The notes under the pieces: generated by a model
What the model was told of the DNA's origin: nothing
The model's input: the letters and a program-made list of their open reading frames with translations, nothing else
Databases searched by the model: none
Assembly (NCBI GenBank): GCA_024220505.1
Contig: JAKZZE010000013.1
Location: forward strand, 806,001-870,000
DNA: 64,000 nucleotides
DNA from: Rhizopus arrhizus
Taxonomy: Eukaryota; Mucoromycota; Mucoromycetes; Mucorales; Rhizopodaceae
Direction: 5' to 3'
Program-made: the position numbers and the translations under genes
In this document: positions 1 through 10,971 of the stretch, one piece after another
Layout of the letters: each line of letters starts with the position of its first letter
How positions within the stretch are numbered: position 1 is the first letter of the stretch

Positions 1-314
1 GTTTTTATTTTATGTTAAAGTAAAATATGTCAAAAGTAAGTAAAAAGTAAGTTATATCAAAAGTAAGTATATATCAAAAAGTAAGTATATATCAAAAAGT
101 AAGTAAGTCTTTCAAAAGTGAAAGGATAAAGGGATATTTATAGGGTTGTGATTTTTTTGTGTTTTTCTATTTTTGAACTTTTTTTGTTTATCTTTAGGGA
201 CTGATGTCCCTCCTAGGACTGAGGTCCCTCCTACGACTGAGGTCCCTCCTACGACTGAGTCCCTCCTAGGACTGAGTCCCTTCTTCCGCAAAAGTTACAC
301 CAACTGCGTCACAT
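1..314 (-). repeat. Truncated LTR with 18-bp minisatellite
   Basis: Cut by the window edge. It matches the LTR at 42,895-43,461 and ends at the same CTGCGTCACA border. Near its end are five units of about 18 bp (core GACTGAGGTCCCTCCTAC, 197-285); the other copy has three. Orientation is inferred from shared sequence with the minus-strand gypsy LTRs. Confidence 0.7.
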
Positions 315-346
315 TATTTTAACAATCCATGTCGGAGTTGGTCTGC

Positions 347-893
347 TGTAATTTTTGGTGTTGCTTCAATGGCTTGTAAGAGTTAATGGTTTTGAAATAG
401 AGTAAAGTTGATGAAAATGGATAAAAAATAAGAGTTGGGTAGAGTATTGATATTAGGTTCGCTTGTAAGTGACCACCGGATCTTGTTAAGTAGATCAAAC
501 TTGTTTGTAATAAGGTAACTTGATAAGAGTTTTAAGAATGTTTACAATGAAGATAATTGGCTTCAAGGGACTTGTCTTGCTTGTATTTTAAGAGTGTTAT
601 ATCAAAAGATTCAGAGATAAGGATACTTGGTTTATTGATAAAATATATTTATATTGTTAAGAGAAGTAAAGTCAAGAAAAGTAAGTCAAGATAAGTGAAG
701 TGAAATCAAAAGAATAAAAAGCTAGGCTTTTATAGGCAAAAATATAAAGTTCAATTTTTACAAAATGTAAAAATATCAAAAGGTTAAAAAAAATATCAAA
801 AGGTTAAAAAAATATCAAAAGGTTAAAAATATATCAAAAAGTAAAAAATATATCAAATGGTTAAAAATTTGTCAAATAGGAAAAATAATGACA
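347..893 (-). repeat. LTR-like terminal repeat, TGTAAT...GACA
   Basis: It starts with TGTAATTTTTGGTG and ends AATAATGACA. It resembles the LTR at 43,996-44,688 and, inverted, the repeats at 60,628-61,663. It carries the motif GTGACCACCGGATCTTG (from 469) found in every LTR of the window. The distal half has repeated TATCAAAAGGTTAAAAA units (about 770-870). I see no matching target duplication. Confidence 0.6.
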
Positions 894-970
894 ATTTGTA
901 AAGTGATTTACAAAACGTCAAAAATTAAAGCTTGAAAGAAGTTTCGGAGTTCAAATATTCATAATCATAG

Positions 971-1560
971 TGTGAGATTGGAGTTTATAGGGTTTATATA
1001 GTATAAACTAGGTTTGTTTTATAAGATTCTTGATGTGAGACCAAAGTTTCGTATAGAGTTTGGTTCCAAAAGTAGTAATAATTTGAATATAAGTTCGCAT
1101 GTAATAAGTGACCACCAGATCTTGTTAAGTAGATCAGACTGTTGTGAATAAAATAAAGTAAAAAAGATAAAAAAAGGGATTACAATGAAGTGTATTTGCT
1201 TCAAGGGACTTCTTGTTCTTGATATTAGATAAAATAAAAGGAAAACAAAAGAGATTTACTTTGTATGATATTTATTAAAATAATCAAAAAGTAAAGTAAA
1301 TAAGTGAAGTAAAACAAAAGTTAAAAGTGAAGTAAGTAAGTAAGTAAGTATAAGAAATATTGAAGTTATTTATATGTTTTTGGCTTTTCTGATTATATGC
1401 TGTTTTTGATGATTTTGTGGATATTCTGTATTTTTTTGTATTTTTCTGGATTTATCTGTATTCATACGTGTTCATACGTATTTGTTTGTATTTTCCTGGA
1501 TTTGAATTAGTTGGAGAGAGAAAAGTCAAATGCTGCAAAAGTTTGCTGCATTGTGTTACA
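971..1560 (-). repeat. 3' LTR of the gypsy element
   Basis: 590 bp bounded by TGTGAG and TGTTACA. It is closely related to 13,854-15,009 once the nested LTR there is removed. It contains GTGACCACCAGATCTTG near 1,108, and the last residues of the 310-aa ORF lie inside it. Confidence 0.8.
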
Positions 1561-2382
1561 GATGCCCGGGGTGGACAAAAGTTCGTCCTCGAACGTTCCA
1601 TGGCGTGGGACATGTAAGTGGGCCCAAGAGTCTTCTTGTTTTATTACTTTCTTTAGGATGGGATCGATTCGTCCCTCTATGAGTATCTCTTTCAATTGAT
1701 GATGTTTGGCGTTGAGATATCGATTGACACTAGCTTGAGTAGCATTAGGACGCTGGAAAACGAAATGACTCCAACGGTTGACGTACGTAGCTAGTTCTTC
1801 AATAGCATTTTGTTTCTTTCGGTGGGAACGTTTGAGTTCTTGTTGCGCTTTTTTATATTCAGAATAGGATTCCAGTATGTGTTTTTTTGTGATATTGGCA
1901 GCCTCCAGATTTCCTTTTTGCCAATCTTCTAGTAATAAATCATCCCATTCTTTGATACTTTGATCGGAACAAGGATAATAAGGCAGTGGATTATAAGAGG
2001 TGTTGATATGAGCTACTGTAGGTTGCAGTACTTCTTTAAAGGAAGCTGAAATAGGCCAGTCCATAATTTGTGCTTGCTCCTTTACTCTTTCTTGGATTGC
2101 CTTTGCAAAATGAATAGCACTGTTATGGGTCGTAGGTTCCATTCCTTCATCAACTTCAGGAATAAAGCAGTCATATTCATTAAAGTCTTCTTGACAACCT
2201 TGTAACCATTGTTCAAGAGCAATAACCAAATCTTCGTATCCTTCTTGCTGATAAAAGGTATGAAAGTAATCCTGCAGCATGTTCTTGTAATATTCATCAG
2301 GATCAGCAAAATCTTCTTTCTTGGGTGCATAGGGTCTCCACCAGGATCCCTTGTTATTTTCAGTGTACAGGTTTGTATTCAT
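1507..2382 (-). CDS. Gypsy third ORF, unknown function (about 291 aa)
   Basis: An open frame downstream of integrase, read from ATG at 2,382 (MNTNLYTENNKGSWW) to TAA at 1,507. The frame stays open further upstream to 2,547, but that part is Tc1 terminal repeat, so I start at 2,382. The product is soluble-looking, with no signal peptide or membrane segment, many acidic and aromatic residues (PDEYYKNMLQDYFHTFYQ), a Lys/Arg-rich stretch (KRSHRKKQ) and a C-terminal FEDELLSTPG motif followed by a tail encoded in the LTR. Fungal gypsy polyproteins can end in FEDE-like peptides, so it may be a detached polyprotein C-terminus rather than an env-like gene. I do not recognise a domain. Confidence 0.6.
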   Translation of the reverse strand: MNTNLYTENNKGSWWRPYAPKKEDFADPDEYYKNMLQDYFHTFYQQEGYEDLVIALEQWLQGCQEDFNEYDCFIPEVDEGMEPTTHNSAIHFAKAIQERVKEQAQIMDWPISASFKEVLQPTVAHINTSYNPLPYYPCSDQSIKEWDDLLLEDWQKGNLEAANITKKHILESYSEYKKAQQELKRSHRKKQNAIEELATYVNRWSHFVFQRPNATQASVNRYLNAKHHQLKEILIEGRIDPILKKVIKQEDSWAHLHVPRHGTFEDELLSTPGICNTMQQTFAAFDFSLSN

Positions 2383-2427
2383 TTTCCTTTTCTTGAGTTT
2401 GTCTTCTTGGATAGATAGATGATTATA

Positions 2428-4067
2428 CAGTAGGTCAAAAAATTGCTGCAAGGAATTGCAAAATACCGGTTTTACAGCTGGTTGTCTATGGATACTGCAT
2501 GAAACTATCTCAAACATTGATTGTTTGTACCTCACTAGAAGGGGCATTTATTCGTCGATTATCTGATATGGGCAATAGTTATTGGTGGAATTTGATATTG
2601 TTAAAGGGAATTTTATAAACATCCGGCATTTTTTACTTGTTTACATATGTTTGGAATAACAAATTTTAATACGACCCAACCTGTTGCTATCATAATTTTT
2701 CACATTCTTGACATGATTAGAATGTTGCCAGTATATAAAAGCGCTTACAATTCCTTTATTCTAAATTTTAAATTTTCTTATTTAACTTATTTCTCTTTTT
2801 TACCTTATTACCAATCGCATGCCTAAACGACTGCCAGAAGAAAAAGTAAACGATCTCAAGCAAGCATTAACTGGATCCACATCAACGTACGATATTGCTA
2901 AGGAGGTTGGAGTACATGAATCAACTGTTAGTAGATACTCTAGGCGGTTGTTTTCAAATAGGACAATGGGCTCAGCTGGTAGACCTACATTAGTCTCCAA
3001 AGTGACCAAACGGCTAATCAAAAGAAAAGTCATTGAAGGGGTTCTAAAGACTGCCAAAGAGGTACACCGGGAGCTGGTTCAACTTGGCTATGATATCTCA
3101 TACCAGTCAGCAATTAACGTCCTGAAATCAATGGAGTTCCATTCTTCAATAAAAAAAAAAGAAGCCGTTTCTGACAAAAGCTCATATGCAGCATCGATTA
3201 GAATGGGCCAAGAAGCACCAGGATTGGACAGTGGAAGAATGGCGAAAAGTCGTCTTTTCTGATGAAACCAAGATCAACGTATGGGGCTCTGATGGTTGTA
3301 AGTATTATTGGAAAAGACCAAGTGATCCTCTTCAACCGCATCATCTAGAGTTTACAGTCAAGCATGGAGGCGGCAAGTTGATGATGTGGGGCTGCATAAC
3401 ATCTGAAGGACCAGGATATGCTTGTCAAATTTACGATGGGAACATGAACGCGGATGTTTATCAGCATATATTAGACACTACACTTCGTGATACTATGGAG
3501 TACTACAATTTCAACTGGTCCAACATTTACTTTCAGCATGATAATGATCCAAAGCACAAGGCAAAATCCACAATAGCCTGGTTAGATAATTATCAAGTGC
3601 GCTATATTAGCGATTGGCCAGCTCAGAGTCCGGACTTAAATCCAATAGAACATGTATGGCATCAACTGAAGTTAAAGCTCAGCTGTTACGAACGTAGAGC
3701 AAAGAATACGGATGAGCTTTGGGAACGAGTAGAAAAAGCATGGAATGAATTTGATAAAGAACTTTGCCAAAGGTACATTGATAGCATGCCGGCAAGAATT
3801 CAAGAGGTTATTAATAAAAAAGGAGGACCAACTAAATATTAATAAATAAACCCATTTCGTTCAAATTTTCGTTTTTTCAAATTTTCAAATTGCGCGCCTC
3901 ATACTTCCTTCAATACTTATCCAATGGGGCTTAAACTCTTTCGGATTTTTCAAGACATGTAGGAAATCTACTATGTAGAAACAGAAGCAGTTTGTACCAT
4001 TGTGACAGGATGTACGCTACAAAAACTGAGAAAAATGGATTCCTTGCAGCAATTTTTTGACCTACTG
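2428..4067 (+). mobile_element. Tc1/mariner element, copy A1
   Basis: 1,640 bp, bounded by CAGTAGGTCAAAAAATTGC and its inverted copy, with TA on both sides. It is inserted between integrase and the third ORF of the gypsy element. A close relative lies at 38,074-39,711. Confidence 0.9.
2819..3842 (+). pseudogene. Tc1 transposase, one frameshift
   Basis: The N-terminal helix-turn-helix half (MPKRLPEEKVNDLKQALTG onward) is open from 2,819, then shifts frame at a run of ten A's near 3,152-3,161. The catalytic half is open to TAA at 3,842. Catalytic landmarks are all visible: VVFSDETKINVWGSDG (first Asp), FQHDNDPKH (second Asp) and SPDLNPIEHVW (third acidic site, DD34E type). Removing one A from the run would make a single frame of about 340 aa, the normal family size, so inactivation is recent or reflects a homopolymer reading error. 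The product would bind the element ends and cut and paste at TA. Confidence 0.9.
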
Positions 4068-4141
4068 TATATTTTTTTGTAGTATTTATATTATTTCTAT
4101 ATTTTTGTGCTTGTGAATTTTTTTTTTTTTATAACAAAGTT

Positions 4142-5488
4142 TTAGTCAAAGAGTTCCTTTGTTTCATCATCTAAGACACTTGAAACAATCCGCTGATGTT
4201 CTGTTCTCCATTGGGTATTTGGTATCGAATAAGGTTTTAACCTATTCCCATGTACTCTTTTAATTCTTGTGTCTTGTACTTCGGTATTTTTAATATGATA
4301 AGTTCCTTTGCCTAAAGCTTGGTGTATGATGTATGGTCCTTCCCATTTGTCTTGAAGTTTTCCAGACCATGAAGTTGATAAGTAATCCTTATATAACAGC
4401 ACGACATCACCTAATTTGAATGGTGGTTTTAATTCTTTTCTTTGATCGAGGATCTTATTTTCTATCGCCTTTTTCTGTGCATTCTGTGTGGTCTTTATTG
4501 CTTTGGCTGCTTGTTCCCTTATACGATTGAGACTATGCAACTGATGAGCGGTGCGATGGAATAAGATAGCTTCAAACTTTGGTGAGTTTCTCTCATGGAT
4601 CAAGTGATTCATGTCAAATGGTGTTTTAGGTTCATATCCGTATGTCAGATAGAATGGACTTTGCTTTGTAGTAGCTTGTTTCATTGATCTGTAAGCGAAT
4701 AAGGTAGCGGGTAAATATTGGTCCCAGTCTTTCTTTTCTTCATCTGAACGTCGTTGCAATATTTGTCCAAGAGTTTTATTGAAACGTTCTATGAGTCCAT
4801 TACTCTGTGGATTGTATGGTGTAGTTGTTTTGTGTATAATTGAGTAATTTCGGCAGCCTTGTCGAATTAGATCGCTAACAAAAGGCTTTCCATTATCAGA
4901 AACAATAATAGTTGGGCAGCCATGTCTACAAATTATTTCTTCGTACAAGAATAGTGCTATTTCCGATGCATTTTGGAATCTCATTGGCCTGGCCTCTACA
5001 TATTTTGTAAGGTAGTCAATTCCAGCAATTATATAACGATAGCCTGCTCTTGATGCTTGTACGTGCTTAACATCTAGTGCTATACGATCAAAGGGTTTCT
5101 TCGACACTGGTACTGGATATAATTCTTCATTAAGACTTTTACTTCCATATACTTGGCATCGAGGGCATTTTTTGACTTATTCTTGGATATCTTGTGACAT
5201 TTTTTCCCAGTAGTATCTTGTTGCAATTTTGTGTAGCGTATTGTTATAAGCAAGATGTCCTCCTAAAGGATGTTGATGGTAGGTATGAATAATGTTTTCA
5301 GCCTCTTCCTTATTTAAAACTTTGCGAATGATCCCATTGGATGTGTTGTAGCGATACAAAGTATCTTTATATATTGTATAATTGATTGATTCTCTTTCAA
5401 GATATTTTATCATTTTTGTTGATATGTTATCAGGTATTTTTAGTGTGAGTATATATTGTTTCATCTTTTTCATTTTTTCTTCTTCCAT
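4142..5488 (-). pseudogene. Gypsy integrase, internal stop codon
   Basis: The N-terminal zinc module (HTYHQHPLGGHL, then CPRC across the break) is in 5,488-5,177. A stop at about 5,176-5,178 separates it from the core, which is open from 5,107 to 4,142. The core shows the DDE triad as LDVKH, VSDNG and GLIERFNKTL. The C-terminal part has a GPY/F-type motif (DKWEGPYIIHQAL) and no chromodomain that I can see. The ORF ends ETKELFD. Integrase would insert the cDNA; here the stop and a stop-rich A-tract upstream (5,489-5,680) prevent one polyprotein. Confidence 0.85.
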
Positions 5489-5682
5489 TGTGTGTAACTT
5501 TGTTATTGTGCTTTAAGGTGGTACTATTTCTGTAATTTTCTGTATTAAGGTTTTGTCTGTTTGTGTGTGTGTGTATAATTTTTTTTTTTGATTTTGTTTG
5601 TTTCAACTACCCTCCCAGCCTCCTTGTAGTTTTTTTTATTTTTTTTTTTTTTTTTTTTTTTTATAGGATGTTCTTTTGTTCT
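5489..5682. other. Stop-rich spacer between RNase H and integrase
   Basis: It contains a T run of more than 20 bases (about 5,640-5,662), a GT dinucleotide run (5,560-5,573) and in-frame stops on the coding strand. It may be a degenerated polyprotein linker. Confidence 0.5.
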
Positions 5683-8246
5683 TTAGTAGCCTAATCTTGA
5701 CAAGAAGTCGGCACTTTCATTAACTCGGCCTGGCCGATACTTGATTTCGTACTCATATTCTGCTAATATGGTAATCCATCTTGCAATGATACCAGTAGGA
5801 TTGGTTGTATTAAGTAAGCCTTTTAGTGCTGAATGATCTGTAATGATGGTGAATTTTCGTCCAAGAAGATAAGGTCTAAATTGTTTGATAGCCCAAATTA
5901 AGGCTAAGCATTCTAACTTTGATACTCCATAATTGGTTTCACTTGACTTTAAGCTTCTGCTTGCGTATATTATAGGGTGCTCGTGACCATTGTCGTCTAA
6001 CTGAGTTAAGATGCAACCAAGACCTAGTCTAGAAGCGTCTGTTACAAGTATAAAATCCTTGTTGAAATCTGGCCTTGCTAAAACTGGTGCCTGTGTCAAT
6101 AATTTTTTCAGGGATTCAAAAGATTCAGTTGTCTTGCTAGTCCAGGGGATTCTTTTTGTCGTCTTGGTTTGATCATGTAGTGGGCGTGCTATTGCAGCAA
6201 AATTTTTTATAAATCTACGGTAATATGAGGCCAAACCTAGGAATCCTCTAATTTGGGTGAGCGTTTTGGGGACAGGATAATTTTGTATCTTTTCTATCTT
6301 GCTTGGGTCGGTTTGAATTCCTTCTTTTGTTACAATATATCCAAGGAACTTCAGATGATCTTTAAAGAAAAAGCACTTTTCTGGGTTGAGCTTTAGGTTT
6401 CCCATTTTGATACAATTGAAAACTTGTTCTAAGTGAATTAAGTGTTCTTGACAGTTATTTGAATAGACATTTAGATAATCGATATATGCTACCAAACATT
6501 TGTTGATTAATGGTCTGAAGCAGAGATCAATGAGACGTTGGAACGTTGCGGGTGAATTTACTAATCCCATAGGCAATGTGTTGTAATGATATACTCCGTA
6601 TTTTGTGGTGAAAGCTGTTAATTCCTTGCTACTCTCTTCCAAGGGTACTTGATGAAAACCAGCTCTCATGTCAAGAGCGGAAAATACTTTAGCTTTTCCC
6701 AAAGTGTCTAATAAATCGTCGATTCTTGGCAAAGGGTATGAATCTTTCTTTGTTACAGCGTTTAACTTGCGATAATCAATTACCATACGGTATTCACCGT
6801 TTTTCTTTTTAACAAGTATTACCGGAGCAGCCCAAGGACTGTTTGATGGTGCAATTACACCTAACTTGCAGTATTTATCCAATTCCTTTTGTAAATAGTC
6901 AGATTCTATAGGACTAAGTCGATAGGATCTATGACTAATAGGCTGAGTATTCTCTTCTATGATAATTTTGTGCTTCAAAATTGATGTGTAGCCAATGGTA
7001 TTATTATCCCAATCAAATATTTCCTTGAATCTATATAGCAATTTTCGTAGTTTCTGATTCATTTCTTTTGATATATCTCCAACTTCCACTTTTGCATATG
7101 AATCTTTGTCTATCATTTCTTCTTTATCACTTTCGGTTTCTGAGTTCTGATTATACTCCATAGTATATAAATCTGCTTCTTTGTTAAGTTGATACGCTTG
7201 TATGACTTCCTCATCTTGTAAATCAATTTTCTCAAGCTTTCCTATCTTTTCAAACAACTTTAGGTGGATGTTTTTCTTTGATCGGTTGTATAGATGTATT
7301 TCGATGCTCTTGTTGTTTAATACTATAGTGGCATTTAAGTCGAAATATCCCATTGCTTGAATAATGTCAGGGTTGGTTAGTTCAAAACTATAAGTGACTG
7401 ACTTTAACTGTCCAGGTGGTTTTTTAAGCTGAAATGTGCTTGACGTATAGGCTTTTAAGATCATCCCTTCTTTTGGAGCACGAATGATTTGATCATTGTT
7501 ATTTGTTATTATCTCAATTTCTTGGTCAGATTCTTTTTCCAATACTAATAATGATTGATCATTGTCTTCTTCTTGATGTTCTTTGTCGGATAGTTCATCT
7601 TCAGCACTGTAAATATCTTCATCACTATGTTCTATTGATTCATCCTCCGTACTGTATTCCTCTTCAGTGCTTTCATCGGCTTCTTCTTCAAAATGGACAT
7701 GTTTTGAATTTGAATTAGTTTGACTGACTGGATTTTTGTATGTTTGCGTATAAGTCGTAATTTTTGGTATGTTTTCTTGCTTGCGTAAGAAGGTAATAGG
7801 CAATTCGGCTTTTTGGTTCTTGTATGTTACTTTTAAGGATTCACTATTAAAATCAATCTTCGCTTTAGCTCTAATTAACCAATTGTTTCCAAGGATGAAG
7901 TGAGTGGGACATGAAGGTAATACTTCTACTGTACAAGGTATAATCATATTTTCTTTTACTTCCACAGGTACATCATAGATAACTCCTAATCCTGCTTGTT
8001 TTGTTCCATTTCCCATAGTAAATATAGTTTCGGAGGCAGCGTCTATAGAGAGTCCTAATTTATCAGCTAAAGCTTTCGACATACAAGTCTTTGCTGCTCC
8101 ACAGTCGATTAACGTTCTAATCCTATGGTCTCCAATGGTAGTTTTTGAATATACAGCGGTGGTATTAAATTCATCGTCTTCAATTATTGCAACCGTTTGT
8201 TGAGAACCTTGATTTTTAGTAGCAGTTCTTCTAGTTCTACAAACAC
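5683..8246 (-). pseudogene. Gypsy protease-RT-RNase H, RT site mutated
   Basis: The frame enters from about 8,246 and stays open to TAG at 5,683. Protease: LIDCGAAKT at about 8,115-8,090 (the D-[TS]-G site reads DCGA) and the flap/core FILGNNWL. A very acidic linker follows (EEEADESTEEEYSTEDE region). RT: SPWAAPVILVKKKNGEYRM, DYRKLN, LPMGL and PATFQRLID. The catalytic YxDD box reads YIDY, so the second catalytic Asp is Tyr. RNase H: VTDASRLGLG, KLECLALIWA and TDHSAL. Length and order fit Ty3/gypsy Pol. Protease cleaves the polyprotein and RT/RNase H copies RNA to DNA. The YIDY change should abolish synthesis. Confidence 0.9.
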
Positions 8247-8739
8247 CAGCTAACTGTCTGCGGTGATTTATCCAAGAATAGAAAGGAACAAGAGAGGACG
8301 AGACTCGATAAGGAGATTGCTTTATTTAATAAGAAAATGATACTCTATTTATACTTTTCATACACGGATAATATTTCATGTTATGGATTAATAATTAATG
8401 AGTATGATATAACTGATGACAAATAGATAATGGTTACGTGTTCTTCCATTGTTATCTTTGTCATCATAAGCATTTATCCATAGAATACTCGTATATGATT
8501 GACTGCGATTGACTATGATTTAGTTCCTGGATTTAATATAATTTAACCGTGCAATTACGCAGCATCTTATCCTTAATGAAGATTATCCGAATTAACCTGT
8601 AGCCTATCTATTGGATATATTTTACATGTAGCTTATTAATACTGTTTTCATATCGAGTTATGAATGATGGATACATCATGCGGTATTTAGGGACATCATT
8701 GATTAGGTCTCTAAATGTTGCGTTGGTAGGTCGGTCTAA
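8247..8739 (-). repeat. Probable solo LTR inside the gypsy element
   Basis: 493 bp of non-coding DNA between the protease and Gag regions. On the minus strand it has a TATA-like AAGTATAAATAGAG, then AATAAAG, and ends GCAGACA. The other border is obscured by the Tc1 insertion at 8,742, so the call rests on promoter/poly(A) layout and position. Confidence 0.4.
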
Positions 8740-9340
8740 TACAGTGGGTCAAAAAACTGCACCAACCTAACCTAGTTTTTCGGAAATAAGAGCACAGGTC
8801 TGTCAGTTTATTAGCAAACATTATGAAACTTGAACCAAACAGAGTTAATACTATTATGATTTATTGACAAAAATTTCAAAGTCAGAAGCTGAGTATACAC
8901 TTAAAGCGCGTCCAGAAAAAAGCGGAGGTCGGTTGGTGCAGTTTTTTGACTTCCTTAAAATCGAGTGGATCCGCCCTTTTCTGCTAATACTGCTTGTATT
9001 CTGTCGGGCATACTGTCTATATATTTGATGCACTGTTCTTTAGTAAACGAATTCCATTCATTTTCGACTCTTTCCCACAGTTCATTGATGCTGGTCGCCC
9101 TATTATTATACATGCTCAGCTTTAACTTCAAATGATGCCATACATGTTCAATAGGATTAAGATCTGGACTTTGTGATGGCCAATCGTCAATGTAAACCAT
9201 GCCACTATCTTTCATCCACTGCGTTGTGGACTTTGATCGGTGTTTAGGGTCATTGTCGTGCTGAAATACCGATGTTTTCCAATTCAGACCGTAGTACTCC
9301 ATAGTGTCTTTCAGACTTGTACCAAGAATTTCTTGGTATA

Positions 9341-10971
9341 CAGTAGCGGACAAAACTGGTGCACAAAACTTTTTTTCGGCTTTTAACTACCAGTACTTGC
9401 TCATGTTAGTTGCGATAGCTATGAAACTATACCAGATAGAAGACATACTAAACATTGCAACTTACACGAAGTTCCATCATTGTAGTGCTAAAAATGAGGG
9501 AGAAACATGTTTTTTATTTATAAGAATACATATTTTTAAAAAAACAATAAAAATAGTTAAAATCTAAAAATTCGTATAATTGCCTCGTCGTTTGATAACA
9601 GCAGCAATTCGTTTTGGCATGCTTTCGTAGTATGGCTGCATATCATTTTCAGCAAAAGAGTTCCACTCTTTATCAATTCTTTTCCAAAGATTGTCTATAC
9701 TTTTGGGTCTGGTATCGTATCGAGATAGCTTTGACTTTAATTGTCGCCAAACGTGTTCAATGGGATTTAAATTGGGACTTTGTGGCGGCCAATCTTTTAA
9801 TACCGATATCCCATTATCAGATATCCATTTGGTGGTGTGCCTTGACTTGTGTTTTGGGTCATTGTCATGCTGAAACAAGACATCACGATGTTTCAGACCG
9901 TAATATGCTAGGCTATCTCGGTACGTAGTGGACAAAATATGCGTGTAGACTTGTGAGTCCATTGCACCATCGTATATTCGACAAGCATATCCCGGTCCTC
10001 GAGATGTAATACAGCCCCAAAGCATAATAGAGCCTCCACCATGCTTCATTGTTTGATCAACATGAAAAGATCGCCAAGGTTGCTCGACTTGCTTCCAATA
10101 GTAGCGTATACCATCGGCACCCCAAACATTGATCTTTGTTTCATCACTGAAGACCACAGATTTCCAGTCTTCCACAGTCCATGATGCTTTGTCACGACAC
10201 CATTTTATTCGCTTTTTCTGGTTTGTGTAGCTGATGAAAGGCTTGTGTTTCTTAATTCCAGACTTGAAACCTAGCTTTCGAAGAAGCCTTCTGACCGACC
10301 GTTTGCTTATATTGTAACCTAGCGATCTCAAAAAGTGCTGAGCATCGGAAGCTGTGCCTAAGAGACCTTGTCGAAACTTTAGGCGGATGATCGCACTAGT
10401 TATTTTGCTGACTACAAGCGGTCGACCACCACGGCCATGGGTTTTCATGTTCTTTTCTTCCTTCCTTATCCTGTTGATCGTCCATTTAGAGACTCCCGTT
10501 GTTCTAGAAATATCCATTGTCGTACGACCTGAGCGTATTCCAGATTTCACAGCTTCTTTTTATCGTAGCTAATTTTTTTGGGCATAGAGTGCTGGTACTT
10601 TGTTATAATGAATAGGGTAAAAGCAAGAAGTGAGATTCAATGAGAAATGCAAATTAAGCAAGGATTTATATATTTTTTAAAAGCCATCGGAATGCACTAG
10701 TGTATTATGAAATTTTACAGTGAACTACAAAGAAATGGATAAATTCGAAAGAAGGCTAAACAAGTACTACATTTTTGGCGAAAATTGAAATATTCAAAAG
10801 ATCACTAAAAATGACCTTACAGCTGGGGATTGTCCGGTACATTTCCGGCTTATCTATCACAATGTATATTTTAGACTGCCTTTCAAATAGTATATGCCAC
10901 AAAAGTCACAAACATATAGCGGAGATGCAATGATGATTTTAATTTTTGTGCACCAGTTTTGTCCGCTACTG
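9341..10971 (-). mobile_element. Tc1/mariner element C, nested in B
   Basis: 1,631 bp with ends CAGTAGCGGACAAAACTGG and the inverse, flanked by TA. Relatives are a decayed copy at 28,787-32,074 and an end fragment at 57,631-57,735. This is the only copy here with an open transposase. Confidence 0.9.
9564..10550 (-). CDS. Tc1-type transposase, intact (328 aa)
   Basis: Cut-and-paste transposase acting at the element ends and at TA targets. From ATG at 10,550 (MKSGIRSGRTTMDISRTTG) it has a paired-like helix-turn-helix DNA-binding region (about residues 1-110, with the GRGGRP linker between the halves). A DDE/D catalytic core follows: VVFSDETKINVWGADG (about residue 135), LFQHDNDPKHKS (about 225) and SPNLNPIEHVW (about 262). 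The length is normal and there is no internal stop. It lies alone inside its element, so promoter signals must be in the terminal region. It is a candidate source for mobilising related copies. Confidence 0.93.
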   Translation of the reverse strand: MKSGIRSGRTTMDISRTTGVSKWTINRIRKEEKNMKTHGRGGRPLVVSKITSAIIRLKFRQGLLGTASDAQHFLRSLGYNISKRSVRRLLRKLGFKSGIKKHKPFISYTNQKKRIKWCRDKASWTVEDWKSVVFSDETKINVWGADGIRYYWKQVEQPWRSFHVDQTMKHGGGSIMLWGCITSRGPGYACRIYDGAMDSQVYTHILSTTYRDSLAYYGLKHRDVLFQHDNDPKHKSRHTTKWISDNGISVLKDWPPQSPNLNPIEHVWRQLKSKLSRYDTRPKSIDNLWKRIDKEWNSFAENDMQPYYESMPKRIAAVIKRRGNYTNF

